Source of the DNA: Bacillus pseudomycoides
GTDB taxonomy: Bacteria; Bacillota; Bacilli; Bacillales; Bacillaceae_G
DNA: 64,000 nt
Direction of reading: 5' to 3'
Assembly (NCBI RefSeq): GCF_022811845.1
Contig: NZ_CP064266.1
Span: 3,534,001 to 3,598,000 of the forward strand
Below the pieces are notes generated by a model that saw nothing but the letters and a program-made list of their open reading frames with translations, did no database searches and was not told the DNA's origin. This document shows, one piece after another, positions 1-6,824 of this stretch. Within the stretch, counting starts at the first letter, position 1. Each line of letters opens with the position of its first letter. The translations under genes and the position numbers were made by a program.

Positions 1-717
1 GCTATTAGATGTGGACGTTACAGTACTTCTCTTTTGTAAAGCTTGCTCCTCAGCTTGACGTTGTTGATCTTCGTGTTGTTTACGAGCCTGCTCTTCAGCT
101 TGACGTTGTTGCGCTTCCTGCTGTTTACGAGCTTGTTCTTCAGCTTGACGCTTTTGTTCTTCTTGCTGTTTTTGAGCTTGTTCTTCAGCTTGACGCTTTT
201 GTTCTTCTTGCTGTTTTTGATCTTGTTCCTCAGCTTGACGCTTTTGTTCTTCTTTTTCTTGTTGCTTACGAGCCTTTTCATCAGCTTCTTTCTTTTCAAG
301 TTCTTTTTTCTTTTCTGCATCTTTTTTATCTGCTTTTTTATCTGTTTTTTCAGATGCAATTTTTTTATCATTTGCTGTTATTTTTTGAGCAGAAGGAGTT
401 GCGATACTAGTTAATACCCCAAAATCTATAAATAAAACAGCTGTAATTAAAAATTGTTTTTTCGCCACACCAGTTTTCTTAATGATAGATAGGATTGATA
501 AGACAAGGAAGAAAATAAATAGGATTAAACATACATTAGCGAAAAAGTTAATAATAGGATGATCTGTTTTTTCAGTGCTTGTTATCATGACTAAAAATGA
601 AATAATAAAACAAATAACTGTCGATCTACCATATTTTATTGCTTTACCATTTTTCTTAAAGAATGAAATGATACATAAGATTAGTAGAATAAGAGCTGCT
701 AAAAATAAAATTACTAC
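1..717 (-). pseudogene. N-terminally truncated membrane protein with coiled-coil repeats (runs off left edge)
   Basis: An open minus-strand frame enters at 717, directly after a stop at 720-718, and continues past base 1. It encodes two hydrophobic segments (about 717-650 and 560-420), then a highly charged Lys/Glu/Gln region with about five copies of a 15-residue unit resembling KQQEEQKRQAEEQAQ (45-bp DNA repeat, about 40-290), an extended coiled coil. No ATG, GTG or TTG lies before the second membrane segment (first ATG at 588), and no ribosome site is visible at the edge, so the 5' end looks cut off at about 718. Similar TM plus coiled-coil proteins of the B. cereus group often carry a C-terminal thermonuclease or Excalibur domain, but that part is outside the window. 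I infer a decayed gene; a start at 588 giving a shorter protein is possible. Confidence 0.6.
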
Positions 718-721
718 CTAG

Positions 722-937
722 TTGATTTGGAGGAAACTTCAATGTGATATTGCATATGGAAAGTGTTCACTGGTTTACCTACAGAATGAGCTGATTTTGA
801 AATATTATCCAGGTTGTGTAAAGGGGGGACTTCCCGAAACAGTCTACTTTTACACAAGGCAGGCGTATCAAAGGAGATTGGCTAAGAGGAAGAATCCTCG
901 AAACTGTGTAACTGTTACGGAACTTGAAGAAGATTAG
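722..937 (+). pseudogene. Unrecognised ORF fragment of 71 residues
   Basis: An open frame starting with TTG abuts the truncated minus-strand gene at 718-722. The product is basic and Cys-containing (CVKGGLPETVYFYTRQAYQRR region) and ends in an acidic tail. There is no ribosome site upstream, and the sequence looks like the C-terminal part of a longer protein whose start was lost at the junction. I do not recognise the family. It could also be a chance ORF. Confidence 0.3.
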
Positions 938-1048
938 ATATGAATATTATTATTCTAGAATGCAGAAAGTAGACTAATAAACAAGCTGTTTTTGTTTTTA
1001 AGCATAGAATATGATGAATCCTATTGTTAAGAGGAGGTAATCATATTT

Positions 1049-1216
1049 ATGAGCTGTAATTGTCATGGCAGACATTTTCGAGATTGTAATAGATTTTGGG
1101 ATGATTTGATGTTTTGTAGACGCAGACATAGGAATTGTGATGATTGTCGTTGTAGACAAAAACATGATTGTGATTGTGATGATTGTCGTCGTAGACATCA
1201 ACATAAACATGATTGA
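1049..1216 (+). CDS. Small Cys/His/Arg/Asp-rich protein, 55 aa
   Basis: An ATG at 1049 follows a strong ribosome site (GAGGAGGTAA, 1031-1040) with normal spacing; the frame closes with TGA at 1214-1216 and is followed by a hairpin terminator at 1249-1280. The product has 9 Cys and 7 His in 55 residues, with CNCH, CRCRQKHDCDCDDC and HQHKHD clusters, and an internal duplication around CDDCR. No hydrophobic segment is present. The composition suggests metal binding or a disulfide-rich spore-coat-type protein, but there is no recognised domain. The ribosome site, compact gene and own terminator make it a credible gene. Confidence 0.6.
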   Translation: MSCNCHGRHFRDCNRFWDDLMFCRRRHRNCDDCRCRQKHDCDCDDCRRRHQHKHD

Positions 1217-1248
1217 GATGATTGTCGAGAATGGTAAATCTCTTTGGA

Positions 1249-1280
1249 AGAGTGCTTTGAAGAAAAGCACTCTTTTTTTG
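1249..1280 (+). terminator. Intrinsic terminator after the Cys/His-rich gene
   Basis: A stem formed by AGAGTGCTT and AAGCACTCT is followed by a run of seven T. Confidence 0.8.
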
Positions 1281-1472
1281 TTCGTGAATTTTCTGAACTA
1301 TTTATTGATAGTAGTTATAAAGTAGAAAGAATGTAGTTGCGATTCAATTTGAGCGCCAACAAAACAAACTCAACGAACAAAAACAAATGTCCTGTTCGTG
1401 TGTCTAAAAGTTGACACTTCTAGATGTTTTATAAAAATGACGTAAGAATAACCAAAACTGTACCTTGAACTT

Positions 1473-2433
1473 ATGAAAGATATCTAAGGTACCATGTCGT
1501 TATGGTGTCGGAGCATATGAAGATGTTGTGGCACATTCTACAGTAACTCCAGAAGTTCCAGCTATTAATATTCAAAAATATGAAACTCGTACATGGCGTA
1601 ACGCTTTCGTTCATTATGCAGTTGATTGGAATGAAACCATTCAAATTGCTGATACGAAATACATTGCATATGGTGTAGGACCGGGCGCCGATAAACGCTT
1701 TGTACATGTTGAGCTTTGCGAAACTGCAGACTATGGTAAATTTAAACGTTCATATGAGAAGTACGTTAAATTACTAGCGAAAATCTTAAAAGATAACAAT
1801 CTATCTGTAGAAAAAGGATTGTGGACTCACTATGATGTTACAAAGTATCTTGGCGGCACTGATCATGAAGATCCGCTTGATTATTTACGTAGTCATGGTG
1901 TATCAGAAGCTCAATTCCGCGCAGATGTGAAACGTGCATACAATAATGCTAATGTTGATGCTTCTGTTCCAGGTCAACCATCTAAACCAGGCGAACCAAT
2001 CGCTAATGTGGAAGGCATTGCATATATTGAAGGTTACAATGTAAATCTTCGCAAAGGACCAGATGCAAGTTATTCTGTTATTCTTCAGTTGAATAAACCA
2101 CAATCCTATAAAGTATGGGGAGAAAAAGATGGATGGTTAAATCTTGGTGAAAATCAGTGGGTATATAACAATCCTTCTTATATCAAGTTTGAGAAGAAAG
2201 CTCCAGTTAATTCGATTGTAGGAAAACGTGTTGTTTCAAAAGTGGACAACCTGCGTTTCTATGATTCTCCATCATGGCAGGATAAATATGTTGTTGGTAC
2301 TGTAGATGCAGGTTTAAGCTTTACAATCGATGCGAAAGTAACTGTCAATGGATCACCACAATACAAAGTACACAACAGTAAAGGCAAAACATACTATATA
2401 ACAGCGAATAAGGCCTATGTACATGTGAAGTAA
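1473..2433 (+). pseudogene. N-acetylmuramoyl-L-alanine amidase (phage endolysin type), frameshifted at codon 5
   Basis: The long frame (from about 1486, first usable start GTG at 1528) encodes a zinc amidase of the Amidase_2 type (VVAHST, FVHYAVDW, HVELCE, THYDVT and TDHEDP blocks hold the expected metal and catalytic positions), then a linker, an SH3-like domain (about residues 160-220 of the GTG-start product) and a C-terminal Amidase02_C-like domain as in PlyL/PlyG lysins. An ATG at 1473 begins a four-codon frame that stops at 1485-1487. Removing one base there would join MKDI to KVPCRYGVGAYEDVVAHST, which restores a normal lysin N-terminus. The first zinc His lies only three residues after the GTG, so the fallback start would cut into the core. 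No good ribosome site is seen. Likely a decayed prophage lysin; the enzyme would hydrolyse the muramyl-alanine bond of peptidoglycan. Confidence 0.75.
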
Positions 2434-2451
2434 AACTAGAGCCGTCCTTTA

Positions 2452-2514
2452 TGAATTGACCCCCCAAGAAGTTGCCTAATGAAATAACCTGTCTAACTTT
2501 TTGGAGTGGCTTCA
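2452..2514. repeat. 63-bp imperfect palindrome resembling two facing IS ends
   Basis: TGAATTGACCCCCCAAGAAG at the left and the complement of TTTTTGGAGTGGCTTCA at the right form terminal inverted repeats that begin with TGAA, around about 20 bp of core. The TGA-rich C-tract end is reminiscent of IS3-family termini; this is inference. An AGCCG...CGGCT plus T-run pair (about 2440 and 2522-2531) flanks it and looks like an interrupted terminator of the amidase gene. Confidence 0.4.
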
Positions 2515-2562
2515 GTGGAGTCGGCTTTTTTGTATTATATTTAAAATTTACTTATAGACAAA

Positions 2563-2592
2563 AATAAAAATCACCTCATTTGAAGTGATTTC
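2563..2592 (-). terminator. Terminator of the toxin/Imm70 operon
   Basis: On the minus strand AAATCACTTC / GAGGTGATTT form a stem followed by TTTTATTTT. It lies about 45 bp beyond the immunity stop codon. Confidence 0.75.
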
Positions 2593-2634
2593 TATTATGA
2601 TAATATTCTATTCTGACAAATTTTGTTGCCAAGT

Positions 2635-3057
2635 TTATTTTCCAATCTTTTCAATTGTTACATCCTGCTTTTCTTCTACTGAATCCTTGAGTGCACTTTC
2701 TAGCAAATCCAGGAAGGCTTTCCCTCTTTCGGTAGTATGATATTCTGCTAAGCTAGTTATGTCTTCAGGGATTTTATCTCCATAAGGAGGTCTTTTTGTT
2801 AAGTCTTCAATATCCCAAATCACCTCTGATGGAGGTATTTTGCTTAATGTTTCTCTGATTTCTTCCAAATTTTTTAAAGCCTCAGGTGCATCTTGCCATT
2901 TTAATTTATCAAAATATAAGTTTTTTATTAATAGAGGGTATTTAGTTCCCCACCCCTCAGGTTCAGTATGATAGGAGATTGTTGAGAAAAAACTATGTAG
3001 AAAATTAGGGTGTCCCGCCTCATAAAAAAACATGTCTACAGAAAATCCTACTGCCAT
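2635..3057 (-). CDS. Imm70-family immunity protein
   Basis: A 140-residue acidic soluble protein beginning MAVGFSVDMFFYEAG, with the GNPxFLHSFFSTIxYHxEPEGWGTKYP-like N-terminal block and the VIWDIEDLxKRPPxGD central block that I associate with immunity 70 proteins. It starts 5 bp after the toxin stop, with a ribosome site (AGAGGA) inside the end of the toxin gene, so the two are co-translated. Its expected role is to bind and neutralise the C-terminal nuclease domain of the upstream toxin in the cytoplasm. Family assignment is from memory of the family pattern; the toxin/immunity pairing is strongly supported by gene order. Confidence 0.75.
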   Translation of the reverse strand: MAVGFSVDMFFYEAGHPNFLHSFFSTISYHTEPEGWGTKYPLLIKNLYFDKLKWQDAPEALKNLEEIRETLSKIPPSEVIWDIEDLTKRPPYGDKIPEDITSLAEYHTTERGKAFLDLLESALKDSVEEKQDVTIEKIGK

Positions 3058-3062
3058 TTTTA

Positions 3063-4238
3063 TCAGTCCTCTTTTATAATTTTTATTTCAGGTAATGTAT
3101 TAGCTTTTCTACTTATTTCTGCTCTAATTTCTTTCAAAATTTCATTAGAAACAGTTTGTCCTCTTGTATCTATAATAACAGTCTGCCTTGTGCCTTGAGG
3201 TAAGTGGATGTCTCTGTCATTTAGTTGTTTAACAATTACATTCACTAGATTAGTTCTTTTTGATTTGGTAGATATATCATAATTTTTAAGTTCTACACTA
3301 TGACCATCTACGTGAAAATCAGGTCTAGTACTACCTTTGGTGTATCGAGATACTTCCTTCCCATCTTTAAAGGCAACCTGTTCCCTATACTTAGGATGCA
3401 TTTCAGCAAACTCATTTTCTGTTGTTCTCCAAGATGGTCTAGCAAACATGAGGTAACCACTTAAATAACTACCCCAATGTCCCGATGGTGGAAGTGTACT
3501 AAGTATTGAATCAGCAGTAAGACCACCACCTGCGAAGGCAGGTTGCAAACGTGGTGGGAAAGCTTCTGTTACTTTATATACATTTACTCCTCTAGCAAGC
3601 TTAGAAACTTTGTCGAGGCCTTTTCCTCCAAATAGCCCTGTGCCGATTGATGTTAAAAGGTAAGAACCCCAACGGAATCCACTCTCGACATCACCATACC
3701 AAACTTCATTCATAAATGAGTCTGAGAAAGCATTCCACATGGCAGGAAGAGTTTCATCTATATTAACTACAGCATCCCACATGTTCGACCATGTTTCACC
3801 ATCACCTAATGCTTTGAGTCCTTCCCAAGCATCACCAATCGCTTGTCCTGAACCATCATAAAAACCATCCCAAGCCTTTTCTAAATCGGATTTAGGAGGA
3901 AGCTTACCACACATTGCTCCTTCTTCAATATTATCATCGGAAATATTTCCGTCAACTAGATTTCCGTCATATGAAGCATCTGCGGTACGGAATTTCTCAG
4001 CGATTTGTTTTAATTCTTCTTCCACATTAGAGATTGCATTTATAGACGTAAATGCTTTTGGTTTGGCATCATTGAACATTTGAACGAAATTTTGATTAGA
4101 AGCGCCTGTCCACTGATAGCACAGGTGATCAATTTGACCACATAAATTTTTATGTATTGATTCTAACGCATGTTTTGTGCTATAAGCCCGTTTTGCGACT
4201 TCTTCTAGCATTTCAGGTGTAACCTTAATCTGAACCAT
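3063..4238 (-). CDS. WXG100-domain polymorphic toxin with PD-(D/E)xK-like nuclease tip
   Basis: A 391-residue protein. Residues 1-90 are a WXG100 helical hairpin (VTPEMLEEVAKRA start, YQWTGASNQNF turn), the type VII secretion signal module. A middle region (about 110-260) contains Gly/Trp-rich and hydrophobic stretches typical of pre-toxin segments. The C-terminal 90 residues carry RPDFHVDGHSVELKNYD, an Asp followed by ExK spacing as in restriction-endonuclease-fold toxins, and a later VIIDTRGQ strand. A strong ribosome site (GAAGGAGGA) precedes the ATG. It forms an operon with the Imm70-like gene. It is probably exported by the type VII system encoded at 40-53 kb, or another copy, and degrades nucleic acid in competitors; nuclease activity is inferred from the motif only. 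Confidence 0.75.
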   Translation of the reverse strand: MVQIKVTPEMLEEVAKRAYSTKHALESIHKNLCGQIDHLCYQWTGASNQNFVQMFNDAKPKAFTSINAISNVEEELKQIAEKFRTADASYDGNLVDGNISDDNIEEGAMCGKLPPKSDLEKAWDGFYDGSGQAIGDAWEGLKALGDGETWSNMWDAVVNIDETLPAMWNAFSDSFMNEVWYGDVESGFRWGSYLLTSIGTGLFGGKGLDKVSKLARGVNVYKVTEAFPPRLQPAFAGGGLTADSILSTLPPSGHWGSYLSGYLMFARPSWRTTENEFAEMHPKYREQVAFKDGKEVSRYTKGSTRPDFHVDGHSVELKNYDISTKSKRTNLVNVIVKQLNDRDIHLPQGTRQTVIIDTRGQTVSNEILKEIRAEISRKANTLPEIKIIKED

Positions 4239-4435
4239 AAATTTCCTCCTTCCCCAATTAAAATTATGAATGAAAGGAAATATATTGTAATTAAGAAAAT
4301 ACTATAGTTGATTACATCTAGGTAAAAAAAGGAAAGGGGTAATAAGTCTCTTGCTACGATTCGATGTAAAATAGGTGTAGCGAGAACAAGAAGGCTTTAG
4401 AGAAAAATGCAGACCATATGAATAATCCAAAAAAT

Positions 4436-4466
4436 CCGATTTCCTTTATTGTAAAGTCGGTTTTTT
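4436..4466 (+). terminator. Hairpin with T-run, plus orientation
   Basis: CCGATTT / AAAGTCGG stem (one G-T pair) followed by TTTTTT. No gene is evident directly upstream on the plus strand; only very short frames exist between 4240 and 4436. The rest of 4239-4634 holds the promoter side of the toxin operon and no supported gene. Confidence 0.5.
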
Positions 4467-4469
4467 CGT

Positions 4470-4500
4470 AAAAAAAAGACGCTCTCAAAAGAGAACGCCT
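4470..4500 (-). terminator. Hairpin with T-run, minus orientation
   Basis: On the minus strand GGCGTTCTC / GAGAGCGTC is followed by TTTTTTT. Together with the plus hairpin at 4436-4466 it gives a back-to-back pair with no obvious cognate minus-strand gene, perhaps a relic of a lost gene. Confidence 0.5.
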
Positions 4501-4634
4501 CGGATGGGTAACAATGAACGCATTTTAACTATACCACAATCTATTACCTTTAACTTCCAATACACATATTCTTAATGTTTATTTGTTAAAATTTTTACAT
4601 GTAATAACAAAATAATTAATAAGAGATGTAATCG

Positions 4635-5003
4635 ATGGAAATGCAAATTTTCGATGTTAACGAATCTGTTTCATGTATCATCAAAATACCAGCAGAATCA
4701 AAAGAATACACATTTTTATTCCGCAAGGATTCAATTTTTGGTGAGTCGGTATTTTTATTAGAAGATGAGAGGCAGTATAGTTTGATGAATGAAGAGATAG
4801 TTACTAAAATAGGTGCAATCACATCGGAGCAACCCAAGAGGGACTTTTTTGGAGATTTAAAAGGTTGGGTATGGATTGAAGTTGATGATGTTGGGTTATA
4901 TAGAAGAAAAGCAACAGATCAAGAGATAGGAGTGTATCAATATGTAAAAGAAAATATCAAAGCAAATTTAGTAGATAAAATGAGTAGAGTCCCTCTCATG
5001 TGA
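4635..5003 (+). CDS. Hypothetical protein, 122 aa
   Basis: An open frame from ATG 4635 (an ATG at 4641 is an alternative) encoding a soluble, slightly acidic protein with alternating beta-like strands (SCIIKIPAE, YTFLFRK, SVFLLEDER) and a central GWVWIEVDDVGLYRRKAT block. No signal peptide or membrane segment and no recognised family. The ribosome site is weak (AAGAGATG). The terminator at 4991-5016 overlaps the stop codon, which supports a real transcript end here. The function is unknown. Confidence 0.55.
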   Translation: MEMQIFDVNESVSCIIKIPAESKEYTFLFRKDSIFGESVFLLEDERQYSLMNEEIVTKIGAITSEQPKRDFFGDLKGWVWIEVDDVGLYRRKATDQEIGVYQYVKENIKANLVDKMSRVPLM

Positions 5004-5016
5004 GAAGGGTTTTTTA
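4991..5016 (+). terminator. Terminator overlapping the stop codon
   Basis: CCCTCTCA / TGAGAAGGG stem followed by TTTTTT. Between here and 5343 I see no gene; a short open frame at 5090-5287 has no ribosome site and reads as noise. Confidence 0.8.
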
Positions 5017-5343
5017 GTTAATTTAGGGTTGCTTTTGCTAGATTATTACCTTCTTGATTGTATGGAACTTCCCGGAGCATCGTTAATTTTTGTACACTTT
5101 TTTCTGTACCATTAATATGAGAACTGAGTTCATTATTGTATATGGTAGTCAGTTTTTTGGATGTTTTTTTGTTGATATACTACTAAAAGCGCTCGTAATT
5201 AATCGAATAGTATCTTTGATTAGTGAGGTCTGGCCAGGACAGCGTGAGGCTATTTTTCTGCTCACATTTTGCTCACAAATGATATAAAAACGTGTGAAAA
5301 AATATGGATTTTATTTTTATAATAAAATATAAAGTAACAAATA

Positions 5344-5389
5344 AAAAGTGCCATAAATGATTGTATAACAGGTGTTTATGGCACTTTTG
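5344..5389 (-). terminator. Terminator of the Q/P-rich repeat gene
   Basis: AAAAGTGCCATAAA and its complement are separated by about 16 bases and followed by a T-rich tract on the minus strand (and on the plus strand, so it may act both ways). Confidence 0.75.
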
Positions 5390-5419
5390 TATTTCTTATA
5401 TTATACAAAATGAACAAGT

Positions 5420-6067
5420 TTAAAACTGTTCATCTTTCTCCCAAGACTCTACAATATAATGAGCAACTGTCGGATTAAATCCTTTTCCAACTAAGAACAT
5501 AATCGCAGCAACCTCTGTCATAGCATGTTTTGCTGATGTATGTTTTGCCTCATTCATTCCATACTCTATCCATGGTTTTACGAAGTCTAACACAGGTTTC
5601 TTTAAAGGTAAAAATTGTGTACCAACAACTTGCTGGATTTGTTGTTGTGTTGGTTCAGTAGGAATAGCTGTAGTAGGACCCGGTGGTAAGATTTGTGGTT
5701 GAGTCGGATCTAATGTTGGTGCCGGTGGTGAAACACGCGGATCCTGGTATGGTTGATGCATTTGTGGTTGCTGATATGGAGCTTGTGGAGCTACGTAAGG
5801 ATTCTGTTGGTACTGAGTTTCCTGACCTGGTTGTATTACATATGGATTTTGATGGTGTTGAGTTTCATGAGGTTGCCGAGCTGTGTATGGATTTTGATGG
5901 TGTTGAGTTTCATGAGGTTGCTGAGCTGTATATGGATTTTGATGGTATTGAGCTTCTTGAGTTTGTTGTGGTTCTTGTTCTTCAAACTGCCGCTCTTGAT
6001 ATCGTTGTTCTTGACTTTGAGGATAGTATGGTTGCTCTGGATAAGGGTATTGATTATTGTAGAACAT
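5420..6067 (-). CDS. Gln/Pro/Tyr-rich tandem-repeat protein, 215 aa
   Basis: The start is placed at ATG 6067 (MFYNNQYPYPEQ) because AAGGAGGA lies at the right distance; an upstream in-frame ATG would overlap that ribosome site. Residues 1-140 are low complexity, with three to four tandem 15-residue units of the form NPYTAQQPHETQHHQ (about 5800-5960). The last 65 residues are a compact non-repetitive helical domain (FLPLKKPVLDFVKPWIEYG to SWEKDEQF). There is no signal peptide. The composition resembles YppG-like and other spore-coat proteins rich in Gln, His, Pro and Tyr, but I cannot assign the C-terminal domain. It is monocistronic with its own terminator. Confidence 0.7.
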   Translation of the reverse strand: MFYNNQYPYPEQPYYPQSQEQRYQERQFEEQEPQQTQEAQYHQNPYTAQQPHETQHHQNPYTARQPHETQHHQNPYVIQPGQETQYQQNPYVAPQAPYQQPQMHQPYQDPRVSPPAPTLDPTQPQILPPGPTTAIPTEPTQQQIQQVVGTQFLPLKKPVLDFVKPWIEYGMNEAKHTSAKHAMTEVAAIMFLVGKGFNPTVAHYIVESWEKDEQF

Positions 6068-6176
6068 TTTTATTTCCTCCTTCATGATCGTACGTACAAA
6101 ACAGTCTATGGGCGGACAAGAAAATATGTGATGAAAAAATGCGGGCGTGTTACAATAAGGAATTGGGTGAAGATAA

Positions 6177-6824
6177 ATGAAAAAACGAGAACAAATACAA
6201 AAAACAATTGATTTTGTAAAACATATTTTAGAAAAGGATGCCAGTGGACATGATTGGTACCATATTGAACGTGTACATAAATTAGCGATTTCTTTATCTG
6301 AAAAAGAAGGTGGAAATCGTTTTGTAATTGAGATGGCAGCCTTACTTCATGATGTAGCGGATGAGAAGTTAAATGAAAGTGAAGAAGCTGGTATGAAAAA
6401 GGTTTCTGATTGGCTAGAAGGATTAGATGTTGCGGAAGAAGAAAAGGAACATATCCTTCATATTATTGCGAATATGTCATATAAAGGTGGACATGGTGGT
6501 AATATAGAAACTTTGGAAGGAAAGGTTGTTCAAGATGCGGATCGATTAGATGCACTTGGTGCAATTGGTATTGCTCGTACGTTTGCTTACGGCGGTGCAA
6601 AAGGTCGTTTAATGTATGACCCAAATATTCCACCTCGTGAAGTAATGACGAAAGAAGAGTATCGAAAAAATAATGATCCATCGTTAAATCATTTCTATGA
6701 AAAGCTTTTGAAGTTGAAAGATTTGATGAATACAGAGGCTGCAAAAAAAGAGGCTGAAGTTCGTCATCGCTATATGGAAGAGTTTATCGAACAATTTATG
6801 AAAGAGTGGAATGCACAAATATGA
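6177..6824 (+). CDS. ypgQ: HD-domain phosphohydrolase (YpgQ-like)
   Basis: A 215-residue metal-dependent phosphohydrolase of the HD superfamily. H...HD...D ligands are visible as GHDWYHIERVH (residues 24-34), ALLHDVAD (about 58-65) and QDADRLDALGA (about 118-128), followed by the conserved IGIARTFAYGG block. Length and motif order match B. subtilis YpgQ, reported as a (d)NTP pyrophosphohydrolase. The start ATG follows GGGTGAAG. The stop overlaps the start of the next gene (ATGA), so it is translationally coupled to the ABC-F gene. Confidence 0.85.
   Translation: MKKREQIQKTIDFVKHILEKDASGHDWYHIERVHKLAISLSEKEGGNRFVIEMAALLHDVADEKLNESEEAGMKKVSDWLEGLDVAEEEKEHILHIIANMSYKGGHGGNIETLEGKVVQDADRLDALGAIGIARTFAYGGAKGRLMYDPNIPPREVMTKEEYRKNNDPSLNHFYEKLLKLKDLMNTEAAKKEAEVRHRYMEEFIEQFMKEWNAQI

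Noticed and set aside
30..300. 45-bp direct repeats as a possible CRISPR array
   Set aside because: The units are in-frame, contiguous and without unique spacers; they code a coiled coil.
9..414. Plus-strand Leu/Phe-rich open frames
   Set aside because: They are antisense to the Lys/Glu/Gln coiled-coil repeats of the minus-strand gene, which alone has a sensible composition.
998..1270. Minus-strand frame rich in Ile/Thr
   Set aside because: Antisense to the Cys/His-rich gene that has a ribosome site and terminator; no ribosome site of its own.
1335..1407. Frame reading AIQFERQQNKLNEQKQ before the amidase
   Set aside because: Short, no start, no recognised family; possibly a phage gene relic but not supportable.
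5090..5287. Possible integrase tail or attachment site near repeated GCTCACA
   Set aside because: No integrase-like protein sequence and no duplicated core could be found in the window.
5683..6211. Two plus-strand frames over the Q/P-rich gene
   Set aside because: Shadow frames of the tandem repeats; no ribosome site; the minus-strand gene has a clear one.
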